Positions 19,641 through 28,414 of a DNA stretch of 64,000 nt are shown here, piece after piece. The stretch spans positions 1,192,001 to 1,256,000 of the forward strand of contig NZ_CP016786.1 of assembly GCF_002285495.1 (NCBI RefSeq). Reading direction: 5' to 3'. Both the position numbers and the translations under genes were made by a program. Within the stretch, counting starts at the first letter, position 1; each line of letters opens with the position of its first letter. This DNA is from Clostridium isatidis (GTDB taxonomy: Bacteria; Bacillota; Clostridia; Clostridiales; Clostridiaceae). A model generated the notes under the pieces. It was not told the DNA's origin. It saw nothing but the letters and a program-made list of their open reading frames with translations, and made no database searches.

Positions 19641-20531
19641 CTACTTACCTTCCTTACTAGAAAGTTTACTTAATATATAATTAAGTAACAATATAAATAC
19701 AAATAAAATTACCCCCGTAGCAAATAGCATTTCCTGATGGGTACCAAAAGCATATCCCATTTCCAAAGCAATATTAGTTGTTAAGGGCCTTACAGAATCC
19801 ATTATTGATTTTGGCATTATAGCTGAATTACCTGCAACTAATATTATTGCCATAGTTTCACCTATTGCCCTGCCTAGGCCAAGAACAACAGCTGATAGTA
19901 TACCAGATTTTGCAGCTGGTAAAACCACTTTGAAGGTTGTTTCTATATGAGATGCTCCTAAGCCAAGGGAAGCTTCCTTATAACTATAAGGAACAGCTCT
20001 TATTGCACTTTCTGAAACTGTAACTATTGTAGGCAGCATCATTATTGATAAAACTATAATAATTGCTAAAATACTTTGTCCTTTTGCTAAATTAAAGCTA
20101 TTCATTATCCAGGGAACTATAACTGCTAATCCAAATACTCCAAATAAAACTGATGGAATACCAGCTAATAATTCTACAGCAGTTGATATTAACTTTCCTA
20201 TTTTCTTTGGTGCTAGTTCAGCAATAAATACTGCAGTTAAAATTCCTACAGGTACCCCTAAAACTAAAGAACCTAGTGTTCCATAAATTGAAGCCACTAT
20301 CATTGGAAGTACTCCATACTTATCGGAACTAGGGTACCATTCCCTTCCAGCAATAAAATCTAAAAATGAATATCCTTTTGATACAAAAGGCGTCAGACCT
20401 TTATAAAAAACAAAACCTATAATCACTAATAAACTTAATACAGCTATAAAAGCACTAGATAAAAATATTATTTTTGATATTTTTTCAGTTAAATATTTAT
20501 TATTATTTCTTTTTTCATTTACATTTAACAT
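19641..20531 (-). CDS. pstC: phosphate ABC transporter permease PstC
   Basis: Membrane partner of PstA, 296 aa. About six helices, a GREWYPSSDKYGVLP external segment typical of PstC, and the EAA loop YKEASLGLGASHIETTFKVVLP. It begins 25 bases after the second pstS gene. Confidence 0.97.
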   Translation of the reverse strand: MLNVNEKRNNNKYLTEKISKIIFLSSAFIAVLSLLVIIGFVFYKGLTPFVSKGYSFLDFIAGREWYPSSDKYGVLPMIVASIYGTLGSLVLGVPVGILTAVFIAELAPKKIGKLISTAVELLAGIPSVLFGVFGLAVIVPWIMNSFNLAKGQSILAIIIVLSIMMLPTIVTVSESAIRAVPYSYKEASLGLGASHIETTFKVVLPAAKSGILSAVVLGLGRAIGETMAIILVAGNSAIMPKSIMDSVRPLTTNIALEMGYAFGTHQEMLFATGVILFVFILLLNYILSKLSSKEGK

Positions 20532-20556
20532 ATTATCCTCTCCTAATTAAAGTAAC

Positions 20557-21399
20557 TTATTTAACAGGAATCAGTTTATTATCTATCACAATTTTTTGTC
20601 CTTCTTCACTTAAAATAAAATCAATTAATTCTTGACCATTTTCAGTTAATCTACTTTCTTTTGTTACAACTAAGAAAGGTCTAGAAATCTTATAATTCCC
20701 ATTTCTCACTGCTTCAGCTGTAGGCTCAATTCCATCAACTCTTACAATATTTACAGAATCATCTAGGTATTCAAAGGAGACAAAAGCAACTGCATTTTTA
20801 TTTCCAATAACTATTTGTTTTAAACCTCCATTACCATTAGAAATAAGTGAATTTCTAATTAGATCTTCTGTTGTATAATCTACTAACTCTTGAAAGGCAT
20901 CTCTCGTTCCTGAACCATCTTCTCTAGAGGCAACTACTATAGGTGCATCCTTTCCACCTTCTATTTCTTTCCAATTAGTTATTTCTCCTGTAAAAATTCC
21001 TCTAATTTCATCCATTGAGAGGTTCTTAATTGGATTTTCCTTATTTGTTATTATTGCAATACCATCATAAGCAATTATTGTTCCCTTAACTTCTTTCCCT
21101 TCTTCTTCTTTTAAATCTCTTGATGACATTCCTATTTCTGAAATTCCATTTATTACATCCTTTATTCCTGCTGAAGATCCAACTTGATTTATTTCTATAG
21201 ATATTCCTTCATTATTATCTTCATATTCTTCTGCTAATTTTTCCATTAAAGGTCCTACTGAAGTTGAACCTGAAATAGATATTAAAGTATTTCCCTTGTT
21301 ATTTATCCTATTATTTATTGAACTACATGCAACAAAAATAATATTAATTATTCCAAATATTAAGAGCAAGCAAATTATTTTTGAATTTATTCTTTTCAT
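20557..21399 (-). CDS. pstS: phosphate-binding lipoprotein PstS, operon copy
   Basis: Extracellular phosphate receptor, 280 aa. A lipoprotein signal ends in the lipobox FVAC, and the mature protein has the PstS motifs ISGSTSVGPLMEKLA, GTIIAYDGIAII and SREDGSGTRDAFQE. I choose the ATG at 21399 after AAGGAGG, not the upstream TTG-type extension. It is a close paralogue of the pstS at 21628-22476 and is transcriptionally fused to pstC. The two paralogues share a promoter block. Confidence 0.96.
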   Translation of the reverse strand: MKRINSKIICLLLIFGIINIIFVACSSINNRINNKGNTLISISGSTSVGPLMEKLAEEYEDNNEGISIEINQVGSSAGIKDVINGISEIGMSSRDLKEEEGKEVKGTIIAYDGIAIITNKENPIKNLSMDEIRGIFTGEITNWKEIEGGKDAPIVVASREDGSGTRDAFQELVDYTTEDLIRNSLISNGNGGLKQIVIGNKNAVAFVSFEYLDDSVNIVRVDGIEPTAEAVRNGNYKISRPFLVVTKESRLTENGQELIDFILSEEGQKIVIDNKLIPVK

Positions 21400-21479
21400 A
21401 AATTCCTCCTTAAAAACATACAACTTTCAATATAATCTTTATAAAGCAAATACTATCTTAATAATATTAAGCCCTAAAA

Positions 21480-21528
21480 GTTAAGGAAATATTATTGTGA
21501 GGTAAAATAAAGTTATATTTATGTAAAA
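21480..21528 (-). promoter_or_regulatory. shared pstS promoter block, copy 2 (probable PhoP-binding region)
   Basis: Read on the minus strand it has TTTTACAT at one end and ATAATATTTCCTTAAC at the other, 49 bases overall. The same two elements at the same spacing occur at 22546-22594 upstream of the other pstS. TTTACA/TTAAC-type repeats fit PhoP boxes, but PhoP binding is inference. Confidence 0.6.
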
Positions 21529-21540
21529 AAAATTTAACAA

Positions 21541-21568
21541 AAATAGAAGCTGTCTAAACAGCCCCTTC
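21541..21568 (-). terminator. terminator after the first pstS
   Basis: Imperfect stem around GGGGCTGT / ACAGCTTC with a bulge, then TATTTTTG on the minus strand, 60 bases past the stop. It makes the upstream pstS a separate unit. Confidence 0.75.
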
Positions 21569-21627
21569 AAAATAAGTTATATGTTTTTAAGATGTTTGCC
21601 AATAAACTATATAATTCTATTAAATTT

Positions 21628-22476
21628 TTATTCAATAGTTATTAATTTGTTATCTTCAACAATTTGTTGTCCTTCTGTACTTAAAATAAAATCTATAAAT
21701 TTTTGTCCATCCGTAGTTAAATTTCCATCTTTAGTTACTATATTAAATGGTCTAGAAATCTTATATTTACCAGCCTTTACAGCTTCTGCACTAGCTTCTG
21801 TCCCTTCAACTGTAACGACATTAACACTATCATCTAAATATTCAAAGGAAACAAATCCTATAGCATTTTCATTTCCTACAACAGTTTCTTTAACTCCACC
21901 ATTACCATTTGAAATCATTGCGTCCTTCACTAAATCCTTAGATTCATATCCAATTATTTCTTGAAAGGCATCTCTTGTTCCTGAACCTTCTTCCCTTGAA
22001 ACAACAACTATCGGCGAATCTTTTCCGCCTTCGATTTGCTTCCAGTTGGTAATTGCTCCTGTATATATTCCTTTTATTTGATCAATATTTAAATCTTTTA
22101 CCCTATTATTTTTATTTAGTATTATAGCAATTCCATCATAAGCAATTACTGTTCCCTTAACTTCCTTCTTTTCTTCATCTTTTAGTTCTCTTGAAGCCAT
22201 TCCTATTTCTGAAACTCCATTTATTGTATCCTTAATTCCTGCAGATGAACCTATTTGATTTATTTCAATTGTAATTCCTTCATTTTTATTTTCATAATTT
22301 TCCGCCAATTTTTCCATTAAAGGCCCTACTGAAGTAGATCCTGATATAGCTATTTTAATATTTCCTGTACTTTTTGAATTTTCACCATCTTTCTTACTAG
22401 CACAAGCAGCAAGACTTGTTGATATTAGCCCTAAAACTAACACACTACATATCATTTTTAAACTTTTTCTTTTCAT
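21628..22476 (-). CDS. pstS: phosphate-binding lipoprotein PstS, stand-alone copy
   Basis: Second phosphate receptor, 282 aa, with lipobox LAAC. It shares most motifs with the operon copy: ISGSTSVGPLMEKLA, YDGIAII and SREEGSGTRDAFQE. It has its own promoter block and its own terminator, so the binding protein can be made in excess over the membrane channel. Tandem duplication is the simplest origin. Confidence 0.96.
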   Translation of the reverse strand: MKRKSLKMICSVLVLGLISTSLAACASKKDGENSKSTGNIKIAISGSTSVGPLMEKLAENYENKNEGITIEINQIGSSAGIKDTINGVSEIGMASRELKDEEKKEVKGTVIAYDGIAIILNKNNRVKDLNIDQIKGIYTGAITNWKQIEGGKDSPIVVVSREEGSGTRDAFQEIIGYESKDLVKDAMISNGNGGVKETVVGNENAIGFVSFEYLDDSVNVVTVEGTEASAEAVKAGKYKISRPFNIVTKDGNLTTDGQKFIDFILSTEGQQIVEDNKLITIE

Positions 22477-22545
22477 AAATATCCTCCATATATTAATTTT
22501 ATTTCTTACTTTATTTACTTTACATCTTTATGATATTTCATGAAT

Positions 22546-22594
22546 GTTAAGCAGATATTATCATTAAGTTAAGATAAATTACATAAATGTAAAA
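22546..22594 (-). promoter_or_regulatory. shared pstS promoter block, copy 1 (probable PhoP-binding region)
   Basis: Minus-strand TTTTACAT and ATAATATCTGCTTAAC, 49 bases end to end, matching the copy at 21480-21528. A further TTAAC lies between them. The conservation across a duplication that includes different flanks suggests a functional site. Confidence 0.6.
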
Positions 22595-22615
22595 GACCTT
22601 TAACAATTAAGCCAT

Positions 22616-22642
22616 AGAAAAAAGGCTGTTCAAAACAGCCTT
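22616..22642 (-). terminator. terminator after phoR
   Basis: Perfect stem AAGGCTGTT / AACAGCCTT with a 3-base loop, then six Ts on the minus strand. It lies directly past the phoR stop. Confidence 0.92.
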
Positions 22643-22653
22643 CAAACAATCCA

Positions 22654-24339
22654 TTATATATTTCTTTTAATTTTTACTATAAACTTTGATCCTATCCCTA
22701 ATTTAGATTCAACAAATATTTCACCATTAAACATCTTTACAATATGTTTTACTATCGCTAAGCCTAAACCAGTTCCTTTTTTAGCTCTAGATTTATCCAC
22801 TACATAAAATCTTTCAAATATCCTTGATACTTCATCTTGTGGTATTCCAACACCCTGATCTTCTACTTCAATAAAAACATGCTCCTTTTCATCATAAGTT
22901 CTAATTGTTATATTCTTCTCGGCTTCAGAGTATTTTATTGCATTTTCTACTAAATTTAATATCATTTGAAAAAACTTATCGCTGTCTCCTAAAAGATATT
23001 TACTTCCTTCATCAACAAAATTAATAATAATATTCTTTTTTATTGCTTGAGGAGTAACCATATTAATCACATCTTCTATAACTTCAGCTATATTAAACTT
23101 TTCCTCATTCATCTTATTATTATTTTCTATATTTGATAGTATAAGTATATCATTAATTAAATTACCCAGCCTTTCTGCTTCTTTATCTATTATATCTAAA
23201 AACTTATTTTTAGTATCACTGTCTTCAACGAAGCGTAAGGTTTCAGAAAATCCCTTAATTGATGTTAAAGGTGTTTTTAATTCATGGGATACATTAGCAA
23301 CAAATTCACTTCTCATATTTTCTAATCTTTTTAAATCTGTAATATCTTGCAAAGTCATTACAGTGCCTATAGGAATATTTTTATAATTTATAATTTTTGC
23401 CTTCTTGACTCTAATAATTTTTTCTACAGGATGTAATATTTTAATTTCTTTTGCCTCAATACTATTCTTACTCTTAATAAATTCATTTATATCATAATCT
23501 AAAATACATTGAGATAAATTTTTACCTAATATGTCATCCCTTAATGCAAAGATAGTCTTAGCATATTGATTAGCTAGAATTATATTAAATTTATTATCTA
23601 CTGCAATAACACCGCTCTCCATGCTTTCTAGAATTGCTTCAAGTTTATTATTTTTATCCATTGAATCTTTTATTTCTGTCTGCAATTGATCTGACATTTC
23701 ATTAAATGTTCTTGCTAAGGAACCTATTTCATCATTGCTATAAATTTTTACTCGTTTACTATAATCTCCAGAAGCAATTTTATTGGTCACATCTTCCATT
23801 TCCTTTATTGGATCAATTATTGACTTTATTAATCCTTTTGAAATTTGAATAGAGAAAATTATTACTAAAATAATAATTATAATATAGTATTTTAAGTAAC
23901 CCTTTGTTATTTCTTTTAATCCTCCGATAGAAATAGATGATCTAATAATTGTATTATCATTGATTTTAGTTGAATAATAAACATAACTTCTACCTTCTTT
24001 TTTATTAAAGGCAATTGTATTTCCTTGCCCTTTATTAAAAGCATTTACTACATCTTCACTTTCTAAATAATTTACATCTTCTATTTTTACAGTATCGAAA
24101 AGAGAATTTCCTAGAGTATTTATAATAGTAAATCTAACTTTATCATCAAATATTTCTATATCATCAATTACTTCTTTATTTATATCTAAAGATTTTATTA
24201 CGATATTATTATAAGTAGATAATATTTCTTTTTTATTGCTTATATCCCTAATATTTAGTAATACAAAGAAACAACTTGTTATTAAAACAAGGGCTATTAC
24301 TACTGTTATCAATGTGGATGTTAATATTTTTTTCTTCAT
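22654..24339 (-). CDS. phoR: phosphate-sensing histidine kinase PhoR
   Basis: Membrane sensor kinase of the Pho two-component system, 561 aa. TM helix 1 (about 8-28), an external domain, TM helix 2 (about 153-172), a HAMP domain, a PAS domain near 235-330, then HisKA with the phospho-acceptor in VSHELKTPLTSIKG. The ATPase domain has NLVENAIKYS, GVGIP and GTGLGLAIVKH. It is 2 bases after phoP and directly upstream of pstS, which supports Pho rather than another PAS-HAMP kinase. Confidence 0.92.
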   Translation of the reverse strand: MKKKILTSTLITVVIALVLITSCFFVLLNIRDISNKKEILSTYNNIVIKSLDINKEVIDDIEIFDDKVRFTIINTLGNSLFDTVKIEDVNYLESEDVVNAFNKGQGNTIAFNKKEGRSYVYYSTKINDNTIIRSSISIGGLKEITKGYLKYYIIIIILVIIFSIQISKGLIKSIIDPIKEMEDVTNKIASGDYSKRVKIYSNDEIGSLARTFNEMSDQLQTEIKDSMDKNNKLEAILESMESGVIAVDNKFNIILANQYAKTIFALRDDILGKNLSQCILDYDINEFIKSKNSIEAKEIKILHPVEKIIRVKKAKIINYKNIPIGTVMTLQDITDLKRLENMRSEFVANVSHELKTPLTSIKGFSETLRFVEDSDTKNKFLDIIDKEAERLGNLINDILILSNIENNNKMNEEKFNIAEVIEDVINMVTPQAIKKNIIINFVDEGSKYLLGDSDKFFQMILNLVENAIKYSEAEKNITIRTYDEKEHVFIEVEDQGVGIPQDEVSRIFERFYVVDKSRAKKGTGLGLAIVKHIVKMFNGEIFVESKLGIGSKFIVKIKRNI

Positions 24340-24341
24340 TT

Positions 24342-25043
24342 TTATATATTAGGATTAAACCTATATCCTACTCCTCTTATAGTTTCTATATACTTAGGAT
24401 TTTTATCATCAGTTTCAATTTTTTTTCTTAAATATCTTATATGAACATCCACTGTTCTTGTTTCTCCTATATATTCATAGCCCCAAATCTTATCTAAAAG
24501 TGTTTCTCTTGTAAGAATTTTCCCTTTATTTTTTACTAATATCTCTAAAAGCTCAAATTCCTTTAAAGTTAAGTCTATATTATTATCTAATACTTTAACT
24601 TCCCTGCTTTTAAAGTTTATAGAAAAAGTATCTGTAATAAAGCTTTCTTCATCGTTATCTGAAACTTTGCCTGATCTTCTTAAAACTGCTTTAATTCTTG
24701 CCAGTAACTCTCTAATAGAAAAAGGTTTAGTTATATAATCATCTGCTCCCAATTCAAGACCTAGTATTTTATCTAATTCCTCTCCCTTGGCTGTTAACAT
24801 TATTATTGATATATTTTTTGTTTCTTTATTATTTCTAATTTCTTTGCATACATCGAAGCCATCTTTTCCCGGAATCATTAGATCTAGTAAAATTAAAGTT
24901 GGTTTTTCTTTATTTGCAATTTTAATAGCATCTATTCCATTATTAGCTATTAATACTTGATAATTTGAGTTTTCTAAGTTATATCTTATTAATTCCAAGA
25001 TGTGCTCTTCATCATCTACCACTAAAATCTTTTCTTTTGCCAT
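24342..25043 (-). CDS. phoP: phosphate response regulator PhoP (OmpR family)
   Basis: DNA-binding response regulator, 233 aa. The receiver domain has the acidic pocket VDDEEH, the phospho-Asp in LILLDLMIPG and the Lys in ITKPFS. The winged-helix domain (about 135-233) ends in the OmpR recognition segment TVDVHIRYLRKKIE. Paired with phoR and next to pst, it is the expected activator of both pstS promoters. Confidence 0.93.
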   Translation of the reverse strand: MAKEKILVVDDEEHILELIRYNLENSNYQVLIANNGIDAIKIANKEKPTLILLDLMIPGKDGFDVCKEIRNNKETKNISIIMLTAKGEELDKILGLELGADDYITKPFSIRELLARIKAVLRRSGKVSDNDEESFITDTFSINFKSREVKVLDNNIDLTLKEFELLEILVKNKGKILTRETLLDKIWGYEYIGETRTVDVHIRYLRKKIETDDKNPKYIETIRGVGYRFNPNI

Positions 25044-25056
25044 AAAATACTCCTTT

Positions 25057-25791
25057 CTATTTTATAAAAGCAAAGGAAAATAACCTGCCATAGGTTCCTT
25101 CAGACCTTCTATAAGAAAATAACTTAATATCTTTTTGACAGTGAGTACATAATTCAAGGGAATATATATTTTCCTCTTTTATACCAGTTTCTCTAAGATC
25201 TTTTAGGATACATTCTTCCATACTAAGATTTCTATTCTTAAAAAGCTTTTCTTCTTTAATTTTTGTTTTGTTTAAGAATTTTATTTTTAATTCTTCTGAA
25301 ACTTCATAACAACATTGCCTAATATGAGGCCCTATAAATACTTTAGTTTTTTTTATATCTATATCATAATTTTTTTTCATTTTTTCTATAGCATTTTTTG
25401 CAATAGAATCAAATGTTCCTCTCCATCCACTATGTATTGCAGCTATTGCTCCTTTTTCTTCATTAATTATTATTATAGGAACACAATCAGCAGTAAATAC
25501 TCCAATTGCTATATTTTTTTCATCTGTTATTATTCCATCACCTTCATTATCATTTATTTCATCGCCATTATCATACTTAAAAACCTTATCACTATGAACT
25601 TGTTTCAAATAAATTATATCTTTTAAATCAAATTTTTCTTTTATACTATAAAGATTATTTATTCCTTCTTCTGTACTTCTATTAAAACTTCTACCTTTTT
25701 CTGCTGTAGAAAATACTATACATATTTTCCCTACTTCATATAATAAAAAATCTTCAATATTATTAAAATTTTTTGGTGTTAATTTATTCAT
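25057..25791 (-). CDS. pgeF: PgeF/YlmD family protein (purine nucleoside phosphorylase / peptidoglycan editing)
   Basis: Member of the YfiH/YlmD (DUF152) family, once called multicopper polyphenol oxidase and now linked to purine nucleoside cleavage and to peptidoglycan editing. The metal site fits VFTADCVPI, IHSGWRGT and CTHCQKDIKLFSYRR; 244 aa. It is 14 bases upstream of phoP, so it may be co-transcribed. The ylmD-ylmC-sigG order resembles B. subtilis. Confidence 0.88.
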   Translation of the reverse strand: MNKLTPKNFNNIEDFLLYEVGKICIVFSTAEKGRSFNRSTEEGINNLYSIKEKFDLKDIIYLKQVHSDKVFKYDNGDEINDNEGDGIITDEKNIAIGVFTADCVPIIIINEEKGAIAAIHSGWRGTFDSIAKNAIEKMKKNYDIDIKKTKVFIGPHIRQCCYEVSEELKIKFLNKTKIKEEKLFKNRNLSMEECILKDLRETGIKEENIYSLELCTHCQKDIKLFSYRRSEGTYGRLFSFAFIK

Positions 25792-25886
25792 AAGTCACCT
25801 CATAATTTTTATATATTTAATATAATCTTAACATTTTATATTATCAATTTCTATTTTTATATGCTTTTTTTAACCTAAATTTAACC

Positions 25887-25946
25887 AAAAAGGTGCAGTT
25901 GCAAAAAGGAAGATATTAAATAATCTTCTTCTTGCGACTACACCTT
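25887..25946 (-). terminator. long hairpin terminator after nrdR
   Basis: Arms AGGTGCAGTTGCAAAAAGGA and its imperfect complement, with an inner AAGAT / ATCTT stem. It ends in TTTTT on the minus strand, directly at the nrdR stop. Confidence 0.85.
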
Positions 25947-26416
25947 TAATTATTATTTTTTGACATTAAATTTTTAATTTCTTCTAAAAATGTATTAATA
26001 TCTTTAAATTCCCTATAAACAGAGGCAAATCTTACATAAGAAATTTCATCTATATCTTTCAATTTATCTATTACCATTTCTCCAATTTGTTTAGATTCTA
26101 TTTCTGTTATCATCCTATTTGATATTTCTTTTTCAATTTCTTCTGCAATCTCCTCTATTTGTTTTCTTGATACTGGTCTTTTTTGACAAGCTATAATAAT
26201 ACCATTTATAATTTTTTGTTTGTCAAAATTTTCTCTAGTTGAATCTCTTTTTACTACCAATATTGGAATATCTTCAACCTTTTCATAAGTTGTATATCTT
26301 TTCCCACAAGCTAAACATTCTCTTCTTCTTCTAATAGTTTTATTTTCATCAGTGGATCTTGAATCAACTACCTTACTCTCTTCATGTAAACAAAAGGGAC
26401 ATCTCAAATTTATCAA
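25946..26416 (-). CDS. nrdR: transcriptional repressor NrdR
   Basis: Zinc-ribbon and ATP-cone repressor of ribonucleotide reductase genes, 156 aa. The zinc ribbon is formed by CPFC and CLACGKRYTTYE, and the ATP cone starts at LVVKRDSTRENFDKQKI. No nrd genes are in the window, so the targets lie elsewhere. Confidence 0.97.
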   Translation of the reverse strand: MINLRCPFCLHEESKVVDSRSTDENKTIRRRRECLACGKRYTTYEKVEDIPILVVKRDSTRENFDKQKIINGIIIACQKRPVSRKQIEEIAEEIEKEISNRMITEIESKQIGEMVIDKLKDIDEISYVRFASVYREFKDINTFLEEIKNLMSKNNN

Positions 26417-26473
26417 CGCCTTTCAAAATTATATAACTTACGCCCTTATTATACAAGTTTTTCTATATTTTTT

Positions 26474-26797
26474 CTAGATATTAAAATTCAAATTCTCCAC
26501 TTCAGAACTATCTATTAGTATAATTTCCATTCCTGCTTTAATAACCTTTTCCCAAGGTATTTCTATATCCTCTTCTTTACTAAACCATCCTTTTTGTAAC
26601 CCCGGAAGTAATATGGAAACAACCTTACTATTTTCAATATCAACAACAATATCTTTTATATAGCCGAGTTTAGTCCCCGTTTTAATATCTATTACTTCCA
26701 TAGTCCTCAAGGCATTTAATGAATGTAAAAATAATTCATTTTCCTTTTCTTCTGTAGATACATTTTCTTCTAATTTAAAATTATCAAAAAAGCCCAT
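26474..26797 (-). CDS. ylmC: YlmC/YmxH-family PRC-barrel sporulation protein
   Basis: 107 aa. The second half is a single PRC-barrel domain (MEVIDIKTGTKLGYIKDIVVDIENSK, then PWEKVIKAGMEIILID), the YlmC/YmxH family found next to sigG in spore formers. The N-terminal 27 residues are a short charged extension. The function is not established. Confidence 0.85.
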   Translation of the reverse strand: MGFFDNFKLEENVSTEEKENELFLHSLNALRTMEVIDIKTGTKLGYIKDIVVDIENSKVVSILLPGLQKGWFSKEEDIEIPWEKVIKAGMEIILIDSSEVENLNFNI

Positions 26798-26824
26798 AAA
26801 ATCCCCCCATAAATTATTTAACTT

Positions 26825-26846
26825 AAAAGAGCTCCTTGAGAGCCCT
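26825..26846 (-). terminator. terminator at the end of sigG
   Basis: Stem AGGGCTCT / GGAGCTCT (one G-U pair), loop CAA, then TTTT on the minus strand. It begins at the sigG stop codon. Confidence 0.7.
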
Positions 26847-27615
26847 ATACATATTTTCTCATATGCTTTAACGCTGTTTTCTCTAGTCTTGATACTTGAG
26901 CTTGTGAAATTCCAATTTCATCTGCAACTTCCATTTGTGTTTTTCCATTAAAAAATCTTAAAGTTAATATTAGTTTTTCCCTATCATTTAATTTTTTCAT
27001 AGCTTCCTTTATTGAAATATTTTCAAGCCAATTTTCATCACTATTTTTTGAATCACTTATTTGGTCCATTACATATATAGCATCTCCACCATCATGATAT
27101 ATTGGTTCAAATAATGATACCGTATCTTGTATTGCATCTAAAGCAAAAACTACCTCTTCTCTAGGAATATTTAATTCTTCAGCAATTTGTGATATAGTAG
27201 GTTCTTTATTATTTTCTTTTACCAACCTGTCTCTTACTAACAAAGCTTTATATGCAATATCCCTTAAGGATCTACTCACTCTAATTGAATTATTATCTCT
27301 TAAATATCTTCTTATCTCTCCAATTATCATTGGAACTGCATAAGTAGAAAACTTAACATTTTGTTCTAAATCAAAATTATCTATAGCTTTCATTAATCCT
27401 ATGCATCCTACTTGAAATAAATCATCTACATTTTCGCCTCTGTTATTAAATCTTTGAATAACACTCAAAACAAGTCTTAAATTTCCCTGAATAAAGGTTT
27501 CTCTAGCTTTTTTATCTCCGTTTCTTGTTTTGATAAGTAATTCTCTTTTTTCTTTTTCTTTTATTATTGGTAACTTTGATGTATTTACTCCACATATTTC
27601 TACCTTGTTAATCAT
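26845..27615 (-). CDS. sigG: late forespore sigma factor SigG
   Basis: Directs forespore transcription after engulfment. 256 aa with regions 2 (NLRLVLSVIQRF, GCIGLMKAIDNFD, KFSTYAVPMIIGEIRRYLRD), 3 and 4 (GKTQMEVADEIGISQAQVSRLEK). The N-terminal INKVEICGVNTSKLP is characteristic of SigG. It lies 80 bases after sigE, conserved in spore formers. Confidence 0.97.
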   Translation of the reverse strand: MINKVEICGVNTSKLPIIKEKEKRELLIKTRNGDKKARETFIQGNLRLVLSVIQRFNNRGENVDDLFQVGCIGLMKAIDNFDLEQNVKFSTYAVPMIIGEIRRYLRDNNSIRVSRSLRDIAYKALLVRDRLVKENNKEPTISQIAEELNIPREEVVFALDAIQDTVSLFEPIYHDGGDAIYVMDQISDSKNSDENWLENISIKEAMKKLNDREKLILTLRFFNGKTQMEVADEIGISQAQVSRLEKTALKHMRKYV

Positions 27616-27698
27616 CAGCTTATCAACTCCTTAGGAAGTAATAACATACTGCATTAAAAAGTATCCCCGAGAGTTAAAGCTTTTATACTAAAGACAAA

Positions 27699-28406
27699 CT
27701 AAATCATTTTATTGATTTCTTTTTTTAATCTATTAATTATTTTTTTCTCTAATCTTGAAATATATGATTGGCTTATTCCAAGCATATCTGCAACTTCCTT
27801 TTGAGTTTTTTCCCTTGTCCCATTTAAGCCAAATCTAAGTTTTACTATTTCCTTTTCTCTATCATTCAAATTTTTCAATGCTAAAAATAATAATTCCTTA
27901 TCCACCTCATCTTCAATTAAATTGTAAACAATATCATTATCTGTACCTAATATATCTGAAAGTAAAAGCTCATTTCCATCCCAATCTATGTTTAAAGGCT
28001 CATAAAAGGATATTTCAGCTTTAATTTTACTGTTTCTTCTTAAATACATAAGTATTTCATTTTCAATACATCTTGAAGCATAAGTTGCTAATTTTATTTT
28101 TTTATCTGGATTAAAAGTATTTACTGCCTTAATAAGACCAATGGTTCCTACCGAAATTAAGTCTTCTACACCAATTCCTGTATTTTCGAATTTTCTTGCT
28201 ATATAAACAACTAATCTTAGATTTCTTTCTATTAATATATCTCTAATCGCTTCATCTCCATCCTTGAGTTTTTTTACTAATTCATCTTCTTCTTCTTTTT
28301 TTAATGGTGGTGGAAGAGCATCACTTCCTCCAACATAATAAATTTCACCTTTTATTATTCCTAATTTTTGTAAAATACGATTTAATAAAATTCTTATACT
28401 TATCAT
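27699..28406 (-). CDS. sigE: early mother-cell sigma factor SigE, pro-protein
   Basis: Made as an inactive precursor and cleaved by SpoIIGA. 235 aa; the hydrophobic/basic pro-sequence is about 27 residues, ending near YYVGGSDALPPPL where mature SigE begins. Region 2 has NLRLVVYIARKFENTG and CIENEILMYLRRN; region 4 has GTREKTQKEVADMLGISQSY. It is 8 bases after spoIIGA, so they are one operon. Confidence 0.98.
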   Translation of the reverse strand: MISIRILLNRILQKLGIIKGEIYYVGGSDALPPPLKKEEEDELVKKLKDGDEAIRDILIERNLRLVVYIARKFENTGIGVEDLISVGTIGLIKAVNTFNPDKKIKLATYASRCIENEILMYLRRNSKIKAEISFYEPLNIDWDGNELLLSDILGTDNDIVYNLIEDEVDKELLFLALKNLNDREKEIVKLRFGLNGTREKTQKEVADMLGISQSYISRLEKKIINRLKKEINKMI

Positions 28407-28414
28407 AACATCAC

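Noticed and set aside
25887..25946. Riboswitch or small RNA in the long hairpin after nrdR
   Set aside because: It sits at the 3' end of nrdR and ends in Ts; terminator is sufficient and no known riboswitch core is visible.
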